This document shows positions 29,064-37,254 of a DNA stretch of 55,988 nt, piece after piece. The notes below the pieces were generated by a model, which saw only the letters and a program-made list of their open reading frames with translations, was not told where the DNA came from and did no database searches. The position numbers were made by a program, and so were the translations under genes. This DNA comes from Salinivirgaceae bacterium (GTDB lineage: Bacteria; Bacteroidota; Bacteroidia; Bacteroidales; SZUA-534), in the NCBI GenBank assembly GCA_017557785.1, contig JAFYYA010000004.1, positions 1 to 55,988 on the forward strand, read 5' to 3'. Position 1 is the first letter of the stretch, and the number at the start of each line of letters is the position of its first letter.

Positions 29064-32021
29064 ATGAAAAAGTTGAGTTTAATTCTTTCGGTTCTGATTG
29101 GCAATGTGGCAATAGCACAAACCACATCAATCTCAGGTCAATTGCTTGACAAAACTACAAACGAAGCCTTGCAGTATGCAAACGTACAAATCTACTCGCT
29201 GCCCGACAGCACATTTCTGAAAGGCGACGTGACTAAAGAAGACGGTACGTTTGTTATTGAAGGCATCAAAGCTGAAAAATGCGTTGTGAAAGCTTCGTTT
29301 ATCGGCTATACTGCTGTTTACAAGAATGTTACTGTCACTAAAGGCCAAAACAATTCTGTCGGCAAGATTTATTTGTTGGAAGACAGCAAACAATTGGCAG
29401 AAGTCAGCATTCAGGCAGAAGCCACACCGGTTGTGGTCCGCGACGACACCGTGGTTTTCAACGCCGATGCCTTCCACGTGGTTGAAGGCGCAATGGTTGA
29501 AGACCTTGTGAAGAAACTGCCAGGCGCCGAGATTTCATCAGACGGCAAACTCACTATTGGCGGCAAGGAAGTCACCAAAATACAGATGAATGGCAAGGAA
29601 TATTTTGCCAACGACCCACAAGTCGTTCTCAAGAACCTTCCTGCCAACATGGTTAAGGACATCAAGTCGTACGACAAAAAGAGCGAGCAGGCCGAACTGA
29701 CCGGCATCGACGATGACGACGAAGAGTTCGTACTCGACTTCACCGTGCGCAAAAGCATGATGGACAGCTGGATAGGTAATGTTTGGGGCGGCATTGGCCA
29801 CGACATCAACGGTCCTGACGATTTCCGCTACGACGGCCACTTGGATTTGAACAAATTTGACGACCAAGGCAACATGGCCATCATCGGCAACCTGAACAAC
29901 ACCAACAATACCAGCAGCGACCTTGGCGACACCGGCGGCATGGGCGGCGGCATGATGGGCGGCGGCATGCGTGGTGGCATGGGCGGCGGCATGATGGGCG
30001 GCGGCATGATGATGATGGGTGGCGGCATGATGGGCGGCGGCATGATGGGTGGCGGCATGATGGGTGGTATGATGGGCTTTGGCGGCGGCATCACCGAAAC
30101 TCAGAACATCATGGCCAACTTTGAGAAGGAAAAGAGCAAATCGTTCCTGCATGGTGGCAACATCCAATACAGCCGCACAAACACTGAATCGGAAGGCAAA
30201 ACATCGACCGAAACATTCCGTGGCGATGACTACTCGACCGTTCAGAACGACACCACAACATCAACAAGCATTCGCAACAACATCAATGCTTCGTACCGTA
30301 TCAAATGGGCTATCGACTCAATGACAACCATCATTTTCCGTCCCAATATTCGCATGAGTTTCTCTGATACGGAAAGTGACGGACAATCGCTGAGCTTGGG
30401 CAACCTTATCAATAACCTTCGCGACACGGTGAACACCCAAACAAGCAACAACACATCGAATTCGACAAGCATCTCGTATAATGCAAACCTTCAGGCTGTT
30501 AAGAAACTTAATAACTACGGACGTAGCATTCAGTTGACACTCAGGATAAACGGCTCGCTAAGCCCGTCGGACAGAACATCGAAGTCGAACACTCACTTCA
30601 ATCTGAATGACTCAACTTCGCTGATTGACCGCAACACCGACGGCAAGAGCAGTAACCTGACTCTGATGGGTCAAATAGGCTATGTTGAACCGATTTTAGA
30701 GAAGAACTATCTGCAATTCAACTACAACTTCCAGACACGTTCATCTGACTCGTACTCATATGTTTACGAAGATGGCAGCAGCACACGCAACGACAGTTTG
30801 AGCAGCGAAGTTGAGAACACTTACTACAACCACCGCGCCGAGATAATTTGGCAAGGCCGCTACGACAAACTGAACTACAATCTTGGTATATCGCTTCAGC
30901 CACAGATTTCGGAAACACACAACATTTTGGGTGCAAATGTGGGTAACGACAAAAAACAGACCGTTTTCAACTGGGCACCGACCTTGCGTGTACAATATAA
31001 ATTTACAAAGCAGCATACCATTCAACTGCGCTACAACGGCCGCAGCTCTGCTCCCGATGTGCAGAACCTGCAAGAGATTATCAGCGTAACTGACCCATTG
31101 AACCTGCAATATGGTAACCCCAACTTGAAACCGACATTCACCAACAATGTTCAGTTGAACTACAACAACTTCATGCGCGAGTCAGGCAAGAGCATAATGT
31201 TCAACCTGTCGTACAACAACACGATGAACACCATTAGCAACGAAATCACTTACAATGCGTTGACTGGTGGACAAGAGACTCGCAAAATCAACTTGAACGG
31301 CAACTGGGGCACAAACGGATTCCTGACCTTGAGTTCGCCACTCGGAAGCAAGAAACTTTCAATCACATCAACTTCAATGGCAAGCTACAATGAGAATGTT
31401 TCGATGTCAAGCGCAACCAAACTGCCTACAGGACAGACGATTGGCGGTGGTAAAATCACCACATCGACAACCACTCTTATGGAACGTTTGCAACTGAACT
31501 ACCGCTGCGATGTGTTCGACTTCTCAATCAATGGTTCGGTACGCTACCTGAAGAGTGGCAACGACCAAAAGGCAACCACAACAGGAACCATTAGCAATAC
31601 ATCAATAAGCAACGACCGCGAGACATTCGACTATGAGCTTGGCGCTAACACAACCATCAACCTGCCTTGGAAGATGACGTTCGCAACCGACTTCAACTGG
31701 AGAATATATAGCGGCTACACTGATGGCTACGACCGCGACCTGGCCATCTGGAATGCACAAATCACCAAAAACTTCACAAAAGACAACCGCATGGCAGTCC
31801 GCGTGAAAGTGTTCGACATCCTGCAGCAACAAAAGAGCATTTCGCGCTACGTGAGCAGCTCGTCAGTCATCGACTCGGAATCTAACACACTTGGCAGCTA
31901 CGCAATCGTACAGTTTGTTTACAAAATCAACTCGATGCGTAAGCAGGCTCGCCAAATGGGTCCTGGCGGATTCGGTCCTGGCGGATTCCCCGGCGGTTTC
32001 GGCGGTCCTGGAATGTTCTAA
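29064..32021 (+). CDS. Large outer-membrane beta-barrel protein (OMP_b-brl_3-like) with a Gly/Met-rich insert
   Basis: A 985-residue outer-membrane protein. Signal peptide (1-18), an N-terminal carboxypeptidase-regulatory-like domain (about 20-110: ISGQLLDKTTNEALQYANVQIY), a plug-like domain (about 120-230: VVVRDDTVVFNADAF... VEDLVKKLPGAEI... VTKIQMNGKEYF) and a large barrel with many Asn/Ser-rich strands follow the layout of PF14905-type TonB-linked proteins. Residues 291-342 are almost only Gly and Met, 19 of them Met, and the last 20 residues are Gly/Pro/Phe-rich. No SusD or transporter gene is adjacent, so substrate and partners are unknown. It stands alone between terminators. Confidence 0.85.
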   Translation: MKKLSLILSVLIGNVAIAQTTSISGQLLDKTTNEALQYANVQIYSLPDSTFLKGDVTKEDGTFVIEGIKAEKCVVKASFIGYTAVYKNVTVTKGQNNSVGKIYLLEDSKQLAEVSIQAEATPVVVRDDTVVFNADAFHVVEGAMVEDLVKKLPGAEISSDGKLTIGGKEVTKIQMNGKEYFANDPQVVLKNLPANMVKDIKSYDKKSEQAELTGIDDDDEEFVLDFTVRKSMMDSWIGNVWGGIGHDINGPDDFRYDGHLDLNKFDDQGNMAIIGNLNNTNNTSSDLGDTGGMGGGMMGGGMRGGMGGGMMGGGMMMMGGGMMGGGMMGGGMMGGMMGFGGGITETQNIMANFEKEKSKSFLHGGNIQYSRTNTESEGKTSTETFRGDDYSTVQNDTTTSTSIRNNINASYRIKWAIDSMTTIIFRPNIRMSFSDTESDGQSLSLGNLINNLRDTVNTQTSNNTSNSTSISYNANLQAVKKLNNYGRSIQLTLRINGSLSPSDRTSKSNTHFNLNDSTSLIDRNTDGKSSNLTLMGQIGYVEPILEKNYLQFNYNFQTRSSDSYSYVYEDGSSTRNDSLSSEVENTYYNHRAEIIWQGRYDKLNYNLGISLQPQISETHNILGANVGNDKKQTVFNWAPTLRVQYKFTKQHTIQLRYNGRSSAPDVQNLQEIISVTDPLNLQYGNPNLKPTFTNNVQLNYNNFMRESGKSIMFNLSYNNTMNTISNEITYNALTGGQETRKINLNGNWGTNGFLTLSSPLGSKKLSITSTSMASYNENVSMSSATKLPTGQTIGGGKITTSTTTLMERLQLNYRCDVFDFSINGSVRYLKSGNDQKATTTGTISNTSISNDRETFDYELGANTTINLPWKMTFATDFNWRIYSGYTDGYDRDLAIWNAQITKNFTKDNRMAVRVKVFDILQQQKSISRYVSSSSVIDSESNTLGSYAIVQFVYKINSMRKQARQMGPGGFGPGGFPGGFGGPGMF
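29937..30090 (+). repeat. GGCGGCATGATG-type repeat tract encoding Gly/Met
   Basis: An in-frame array of 9-15-base units (ATGGGCGGCGGC, ATGATGGGCGGCGGC and variants) within the barrel protein gene. The repetitive DNA suggests slippage-driven length changes in multiples of three. Confidence 0.85.
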
Positions 32022-32043
32022 ACAATACAATAGATTATGTCAC

Positions 32044-32076
32044 AAAAAATCCCGTCAGTGTTGGCGGGATTTTTTT
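32044..32076. terminator. Bidirectional terminator between OMP and HEAT-like genes
   Basis: AAAAAATCCCG paired with CGGGATTTTTT around a 10-base loop, between convergent genes. Confidence 0.85.
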
Positions 32077-32085
32077 GTTTGTTGT

Positions 32086-32113
32086 GTAGATACGCAATGT
32101 TTTGCGTCTCTAC
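32086..32113. repeat. Short palindrome GTAGATACGCA...TGCGTCTCTAC
   Basis: 11-bp arms with a single T-C mismatch and a 6-base loop. Related to the element at 19308-19333 (shared GTAGA-ACG / CGTCTCTAC); both sit beside terminators between convergent genes. Confidence 0.65.
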
Positions 32114-32124
32114 AATTTTTTTCA

Positions 32125-32640
32125 TCAATCATCGTAACTCTTAACAATCTCGACAAGCCCCGATGTCAGGCTCTCGTTGTAGTCGGCTTCGGCGGCAAGG
32201 CGTTTTTCGATGTAACTGATAAGTTCAGCGCGGCGTTCGTCGGTGATTGAGCCTTGGCGGTTCTCAATAACGGTGAATGCTTCGAAGGCCAGTTCGAACG
32301 GCGAGTCGAACACCAAATCGATAAAGAGTTCGAGTTTTGGCAGATAGTCGATTTTCGAGTACCAGCACGATGTTACGAGCATCTGCTTCACATTGTCATC
32401 AGTTTCGGCGGCTATGGCGGCGGCCATCTCGTCGACAAGGCCAAGTTGGCTGGCATCGCACAAAAGTTTGAAGACGGACATTTTTATGTCGTCATCGCCA
32501 CAGGTTTTGTACACTTTCACCAAGGAGGGCAGAAGTTTCGGCACGCCAATCTCTCGTATTTGCTCAAGAACAGCCAGCACGGCGTCTTTTCCGCCGTTGG
32601 CCAGTGAGTCTTCAATTGATTTCAAACGGTTGTTTTCCAT
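32125..32640 (-). CDS. Small HEAT-repeat-like protein
   Basis: A 171-residue soluble protein, mostly helical. Paired helices such as DAVLAVLEQIREIGVPKLLPSLVKVY, DIKMSVFKLLCDAS and NVKQMLVTSCWYSK resemble HEAT or PBS-lyase-type alpha-solenoid repeats, which usually serve protein binding. No enzyme motif is visible. The start is the ATG at 32640 (MENNRLKSIEDS); the longer frame upstream is basic, low-quality sequence. It is divergent from the lipoprotein gene at 32756 and shares the spacer with it. Function unknown. Confidence 0.75.
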   Translation of the reverse strand: MENNRLKSIEDSLANGGKDAVLAVLEQIREIGVPKLLPSLVKVYKTCGDDDIKMSVFKLLCDASQLGLVDEMAAAIAAETDDNVKQMLVTSCWYSKIDYLPKLELFIDLVFDSPFELAFEAFTVIENRQGSITDERRAELISYIEKRLAAEADYNESLTSGLVEIVKSYDD

Positions 32641-32755
32641 AAAAACACAAAATTTTTCACGAATGTAGCGCAAGTTTCGCTTCAAGCGAACGAAAAACGC
32701 TTGCGGTTTTGTAAAAATACCTATTTTTAGCCGCATTTAATTTCAAAATCTGAAA

Positions 32756-33640
32756 ATGAAAAATCTGAATATTGTATTAGCATTGGCCGCAGGCCTTCTG
32801 GCAATGAGTTGCGCCAACACCAGCAAACCAAAAATCGACGGCGATGTTGATTTGGCAAGTCTTGACATCAATAAAGAACTGAACCGCGCCAAACAGGTGT
32901 TTTACGCGCTGCCGTCGCCAGTTGAAACGGCTCACCTGATTCAAAGCACGGGCGTGTCGTACAATATGGATCTAGCCAACCCTACAAGCAATGTCGACAA
33001 ATACACCACAACCGCACAGAAAGCGCTCAACTTCGGCATTTACGGTGCCGACCTGAGTTACGCAAGCCTTTTCAATCAGACACAGACGGCTATTCAATAT
33101 ATGGCCACAGCGAAGAAACTGGCCGACGAATTGGGAATCTTCGATTTTGTACAACCCGACATCGCCGACCGCATTGAGAACAACATCAACGACCGCGACT
33201 CGCTGATGGAAATCATCACCGAAGGGTTCACCAACGCCAACGAGTATCTGAACGATGCGGGCCGCGCCGAAGTGGCCGCTCTGATTGTTGCTGGCGGCTG
33301 GATTGAGAGCCTTTACCTATCGACAGAACTTGCCGAAATGGCCAACAACAACACCCGCCTGATTGACCTTGTGATTGACCAGCGCTACTCACTCTCGATT
33401 CTCGTGAAAATGCTTGAAACCTACAAGAATATGAGCGGCGTGAGCGAAGTGTATGGCTGGCTGACCGACCTTCAGAAAACTTTCGACCGCGTGAAATCAA
33501 TGCCAGCGGAAATAAAGGCAGAAACATCGAAAGACGGCAAAACCACGCTTGCCGCATCAACCGACACCTTCATCAACGAAGTGCTCTTTTCGGCCATCTG
33601 CCAGAAGACCGACAGCATCAGAACGGCGGTTGTGAAGTGA
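32756..33640 (+). CDS. Conserved Bacteroidota-type lipoprotein of unknown function
   Basis: A 294-residue exported lipoprotein (signal peptide with lipobox AMSC, Cys19). The mature region is largely alpha-helical, with VETAHLIQSTGVSYN near the N-terminus, then YGADLSYASLFNQTQTAIQYMATAKKLADELG and ENNINDRDSLMEIITEGFTNANEYL. I recall similar uncharacterised proteins across Bacteroidales. No catalytic motif is visible. TATTTTTAGCCGC about 30 bases upstream resembles the local promoter motif. A long terminator follows. Confidence 0.82.
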   Translation: MKNLNIVLALAAGLLAMSCANTSKPKIDGDVDLASLDINKELNRAKQVFYALPSPVETAHLIQSTGVSYNMDLANPTSNVDKYTTTAQKALNFGIYGADLSYASLFNQTQTAIQYMATAKKLADELGIFDFVQPDIADRIENNINDRDSLMEIITEGFTNANEYLNDAGRAEVAALIVAGGWIESLYLSTELAEMANNNTRLIDLVIDQRYSLSILVKMLETYKNMSGVSEVYGWLTDLQKTFDRVKSMPAEIKAETSKDGKTTLAASTDTFINEVLFSAICQKTDSIRTAVVK

Positions 33641-33663
33641 TTTTTTGATAATTAGAAAAACTT

Positions 33664-33704
33664 AATCGGGGCATCAGCACAAGTCTGATGCCCCGATTCT
33701 TTTA
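33664..33704. terminator. Bidirectional terminator
   Basis: A perfect 14-bp stem (AATCGGGGCATCAG with its complement) around CACAAGT, followed by TCTTTT, between convergent genes. Confidence 0.9.
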
Positions 33705-33720
33705 TTGACAAATCAGCAGA

Positions 33721-34164
33721 TTAGTGTTTCATTGCCGCCAGACGGTCGGCCACAATCTTATGCCACCGTGCGGCCAGCCGCGACTCGTCGTCGGATGTGG
33801 CTTCGATGTTGCTGTTGTAGAACTCGATGTAAGTGTCGGTTTTAGCATCGGTTGCGAAACTCAAACCAATGGTGTCGGGCTTGTCGATAATGCTGCATGT
33901 GCGAACATTCTCTAAATCAATGCATTCGCGCAAGCCGCCTTTGCAACGGGCGTAGAAAAGCCAGCGTCCGCTGCCGTCGATGCCGACGCTGTTGTTGCCG
34001 CAAACTTCTGAATTGCAGATGGTTGTAGATTTAAGTTGCGCCATCTCGTTGAGCGCGTCAGTGAGTTTTTTCTCGCGGCGTTTGCGGGCGTTGCCCGAAA
34101 GCCAGAATGGCAGGACGCATAGTGCAACTATGGCCACACCTATAATTAATGTTGTAATGTCCAT
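33721..34164 (-). CDS. Single-pass membrane protein of unknown function
   Basis: A 147-residue protein with one N-terminal transmembrane helix (about 5-23) and a basic segment NARKRREKK just after it, so the C-terminal domain is probably cytoplasmic. That domain contains three or four cysteines and an ordered-looking beta-rich stretch (RWLFYARCKGGLRECIDLENV). No family is recognised. The ATG at 34164 is the first in frame. It could be co-transcribed with the small exported protein gene upstream at 34313-34666. Confidence 0.7.
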   Translation of the reverse strand: MDITTLIIGVAIVALCVLPFWLSGNARKRREKKLTDALNEMAQLKSTTICNSEVCGNNSVGIDGSGRWLFYARCKGGLRECIDLENVRTCSIIDKPDTIGLSFATDAKTDTYIEFYNSNIEATSDDESRLAARWHKIVADRLAAMKH

Positions 34165-34312
34165 TTTATTTGTATTTTATTGATTATTAAATAAGTGCGA
34201 ACACCAAAGCATAAGCGGCAATGGTGTCGCACACAAAAAGTCATTTTGCGAAAGTCTAAAGAATATGCACGGCTTCAACTTTTAGGCTGCCGTGCGCAAA
34301 GTGGGCGGTTCG

Positions 34313-34666
34313 TTACCAGAACACGCTGAACGGGAAGGAAATACTGACTTTTGGAAACTTTATCAGGAATCCAATTCGAGTTAATTTGCCGTGCGAAAAC
34401 GAGTTGAAGAACACTTTCGACGACGACTTGACAATCTCGAAAAAACCGTCGTAAATTGTCCGCTCGTTGAGTTGGCAGGTGCGCACCGTGAGTTGACTCT
34501 GCGGCGGCATCACACCGTGAAAATCGTGCACGGCTTCGATTATCGAGCAACCAGAATCGGGCTCGCCGCCACATGGCTGCCAACCTTCGGCAACAGCCAC
34601 GGGCTGAAAGGCGTAGAAACACGCCATTGCCAGAATCATCGCTGCGTAACCCAAAATGCGTTTCAT
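34313..34666 (-). CDS. Small exported protein of unknown function
   Basis: A 117-residue protein with a signal peptide (MKRILGYAAMILAMACFYAF, possible cleavage near VAVA). The mature part has three cysteines (WQPCGGEPDSGC, VRTC) that could form disulfides. It ends in VSISFPFSVFW, which looks like a single amphipathic strand. No family is recognised. The start at 34666 is chosen because it begins the signal peptide; the frame extends 12 codons further upstream without one. The gene faces away from parA. Confidence 0.65.
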   Translation of the reverse strand: MKRILGYAAMILAMACFYAFQPVAVAEGWQPCGGEPDSGCSIIEAVHDFHGVMPPQSQLTVRTCQLNERTIYDGFFEIVKSSSKVFFNSFSHGKLTRIGFLIKFPKVSISFPFSVFW

Positions 34667-34778
34667 AGTGCGAAGATGGGAAAAATCTGAAACTGTGCGC
34701 AATATTTTATTGTTGGTTTTCGATTATCAGATGTGCAAGGCTGACGTGCCGCAATGCACCTGTTGAAAAGGTGGTAAT

Positions 34779-34843
34779 TTATTCACAAGTTATCAACCGC
34801 AAGCCGCCGAGTGTTGATATCTTAACCCCGCAAATGTGGATTA
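34779..34843. promoter_or_regulatory. DnaA-box-like sites and inverted repeats upstream of parA
   Basis: TTATTCACA (34779-34787) fits the DnaA box TTATNCACA. TGTGGATTA (34835-34843) is the reverse of TAATCCACA, one base off TTATCCACA. Between them are TATCAAC (34791-34797) and its inverse GTTGATA (34813-34819). The spacer (34667-34940) holds no gene. Confidence 0.35.
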
Positions 34844-34940
34844 AATCACTACCTTGCACCGAATAAAAATAGGAAAAAGACAAACGTAAGTTGTTGATTT
34901 TAAGAATATTGTAAATAACAACATTAAATAACTGACATAT

Positions 34941-35744
34941 ATGGCAAAGATTATAGCCGTCGCCAATCAGAAAGGCGGCGTTGGCAAGACTACAACATCA
35001 ATCAATTTAGCCGCAAGTCTATCTGTACTTGAGAAAAAAGTGCTGCTCGTTGATGCTGACCCGCAGGGCAACGCCACTTCGGGTTTCGGGTTCGATGTGA
35101 ACAATATCAAGGTCGGACTGTACGAGTGCCTTGTCGACGAGATTGACCCTGCAAACGCCATACTTAATATTGAGAATCTGCCGTATCTCGACCTGCTGCC
35201 GTCGAACATCAATCTGGTGGGCGCAGAAATCGAACTGCTCGAAAAGGCTGACCGCGAGAAGGTTATGAAAATGGGGCTCGACAAATTCCGCGACAAGTAC
35301 GATTTCATCATCATTGACTGCTCGCCGTCGTTGGGGCTCATCACCGTCAACTCGCTCACTGCGGCCGATTCGGTAATCATCCCCGTGCAGTGCGAGTATT
35401 TCGCGCTCGAAGGCATCGGCAAACTCATCAATACCATAAAACTCATCCAGAGCGGACTCAATCCCAGCCTGCAAATCGAAGGCTTCCTGTGCACGATGTA
35501 CGACTCGCGCCTGCGCCTGGCCAACAACGTGGTTGAAGAAGTACGCCGCTGCTTTGAAGATATGGTTTTCGAGACAATGATTACGCGCAACGTAAAAATC
35601 ACAGAAGCACAAGGCTACGGACAGCCAAGCATCTTGTACGACCCGCAGTCGGTGGGTGCAATCAACTACCTGAACCTTGCCCGCGAAGTGCTTCAGCGCA
35701 ACAATATGACACAAATGGATTCTGACGAAAAAATTATTGACTAA
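34941..35744 (+). CDS. parA: Chromosome-partitioning ATPase ParA (Soj)
   Basis: Walker-type ATPase that works with ParB and parS sites to segregate the chromosome. The 267-residue protein begins with the deviant Walker [10 protein letters not shown], has the Walker A' region [10 protein letters not shown] and the Walker B-like [11 protein letters not shown], and ends with the usual [22 protein letters not shown] segment. No N-terminal HTH is present, which points to the chromosomal type. parB starts two bases after the stop. A spacer of about 270 bases with DnaA-box-like sequences precedes it. Confidence 0.95.
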   Translation: MAKIIAVANQKGGVGKTTTSINLAASLSVLEKKVLLVDADPQGNATSGFGFDVNNIKVGLYECLVDEIDPANAILNIENLPYLDLLPSNINLVGAEIELLEKADREKVMKMGLDKFRDKYDFIIIDCSPSLGLITVNSLTAADSVIIPVQCEYFALEGIGKLINTIKLIQSGLNPSLQIEGFLCTMYDSRLRLANNVVEEVRRCFEDMVFETMITRNVKITEAQGYGQPSILYDPQSVGAINYLNLAREVLQRNNMTQMDSDEKIID

Positions 35745-35746
35745 CT

Positions 35747-36649
35747 ATGGCTACACCAAAGAAACCTGCTTTAGGCAAAGGTTTGAACGATATTATGGCT
35801 AACAAGGGCGCGGGATTGGGGGCTCTGCTCAAAGGCGGAACGCCGACCAATTCCGACATCAGCGAGATTGAACTGAACCTGATTGATGTGAATCCCTACC
35901 AGCCGCGAACTGAATTTGACGAAGACGCGCTCAACGAACTGGCTGCATCCATAAAGCAATATGATATCATTCAGCCAATTACGCTGCGCAAACTTGATAA
36001 CGGCCGCTACCAGATTATATCGGGCGAACGCCGCTGCCGCGCGTCGAAAATGGCTGGACTCACGCGCGTTCCCGCCTATGTCCGCACGGCCGACGATCAG
36101 GCAATGCTCGAACTTGCTCTGGTTGAGAACATTCAGCGCAAAGACCTTGACGCAATCGAAATTGCCATCAGTTTCCAGCGCCTGATTGACGAATGCGGCA
36201 TCACGCAAGAGAATCTGGGCGACCGCGTGGGCAAACAACGCTCAACTGTCACCAACTATCTGCGTCTGCTCAAACTTCCCGATGAGATAAAACTGGGCCT
36301 GCGCAAGCAACTCATCACAATGGGGCACGCAAAGGCTCTGCTCGGCATCGACGACCTGAACGACCAGAATTTCCTTTTCGAACGCATACTGAACGAAGGA
36401 CTGTCGGTGCGCGAGACTGAAGATGCCGCAGCCGAAATGAAAAGCCCCGAAAAGAAAAAGGCAGGCCGCAGCAAACGCAACGCCGACGACACTTATAAGG
36501 CTTTGGAAGACAGTCTGAACAGTTTCTTCAACTCGAAAGTGAAGTTCAGCCGCACCGACAAAGGCAACGGCAAGATTGTGATTGCGTTCAAAAACGATCA
36601 GGACCTTGAGCGCATTATATCGCTGTTCGACAAACTCAAATCGCTTTAA
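35747..36649 (+). CDS. parB: Chromosome-partitioning protein ParB
   Basis: Binds parS, loads CTP and slides as a clamp to organise the origin region. The 300-residue protein has an N-terminal KKPALGKGLNDIM ParA-contact motif, a ParB/sulfiredoxin CTPase domain (about 40-130, ISGERRCRASKMAG), a helix-turn-helix (about 155-185: GITQENLGDRVGKQRSTVTNYLRLL) and a C-terminal dimerisation region. No close parS match (GTTTCACGTGAAAC) was found by eye in this window. It is tightly coupled to parA and precedes DUF5683 in the typical Bacteroidota order. Confidence 0.95.
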   Translation: MATPKKPALGKGLNDIMANKGAGLGALLKGGTPTNSDISEIELNLIDVNPYQPRTEFDEDALNELAASIKQYDIIQPITLRKLDNGRYQIISGERRCRASKMAGLTRVPAYVRTADDQAMLELALVENIQRKDLDAIEIAISFQRLIDECGITQENLGDRVGKQRSTVTNYLRLLKLPDEIKLGLRKQLITMGHAKALLGIDDLNDQNFLFERILNEGLSVRETEDAAAEMKSPEKKKAGRSKRNADDTYKALEDSLNSFFNSKVKFSRTDKGNGKIVIAFKNDQDLERIISLFDKLKSL

Positions 36650-36656
36650 TTGAGGC

Positions 36657-37238
36657 TTGAAGGTGGCTCTTAAACGCATATCGCTGCTGATTGGTGCGCT
36701 GCTGCTTATGGCTGCTGCGCCGCTAACCGCGCACGCTCAATATGCCGACGGATTCGACATCCCTGACAGCACCTACCGCGTCCGGCACAAGCCCAACAAG
36801 GCAACGTTTATGTCGTCGCTGGTGCCTGGCCTGGGGCAGTATTACAATCAGAAATACTGGAAGATACCGATTATTTACGGCGGTTTCACAGGGCTGATTT
36901 ACTATGCGAGTTACAACAACTACGTCTATAAAAAATACCGACGCGAGTACAAGTGGGCGACCGACGACGACGACCGCACCGTGAGCCAATATCCCGCCGC
37001 AAACACCGAGCGGCTGAAGGACACGTGGCGGCGCTACCGCGACATCTGCTTCATCGGCATTGGGGCGCTCTACCTGCTGCAGGTGATTGACGCCAACGTT
37101 GACGCGCACTTTTTCGATTTCACCATCGACAAGGACCTGTCAATCAAGGCAGACCCGATGCTGATGCCCGATTTCACCGAAGTGGCTGGCTCGCGGACAA
37201 GCACGCCGCTGGGCGTAAATATTACCGTAACATTCTGA
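36657..37238 (+). CDS. DUF5683-like membrane protein
   Basis: A 193-residue protein with an N-terminal signal-anchor (about 5-27) and two further hydrophobic segments (ATFMSSLVPGLGQYYNQKYWKIPIIYGGFTGLIYYASYN and CFIGIGALYLLQVIDANVDAH). PGLGQ-YNQKYWK and VIDANVDAHFFDFTI are hallmarks of the DUF5683 family, which commonly follows parB in Bacteroidota. No ATG fits: the start must be TTG 36657 or GTG 36663, only 7-13 bases after parB. Function is unknown; position suggests a link to envelope growth or segregation. Confidence 0.83.
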   Translation: MKVALKRISLLIGALLLMAAAPLTAHAQYADGFDIPDSTYRVRHKPNKATFMSSLVPGLGQYYNQKYWKIPIIYGGFTGLIYYASYNNYVYKKYRREYKWATDDDDRTVSQYPAANTERLKDTWRRYRDICFIGIGALYLLQVIDANVDAHFFDFTIDKDLSIKADPMLMPDFTEVAGSRTSTPLGVNITVTF

Positions 37239-37254
37239 TACACTAGATTTTGAA

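Noticed and set aside
29470-29490. CCACGTGG inside the barrel gene as a parS site
   Set aside because: It differs from GTTTCACGTGAAAC outside the CACGTG core and lies within a conserved coding segment.
29937-30090. GGCGGCATG repeats as a non-coding repeat or CRISPR
   Set aside because: The repeats are in frame within a clear outer-membrane protein gene and have no unique spacers.
22863-32021. A polysaccharide utilisation locus (SusC/SusD)
   Set aside because: Neither TonB-type protein is followed by a SusD-like gene, and the only carbohydrate enzyme is a lone deacetylase.
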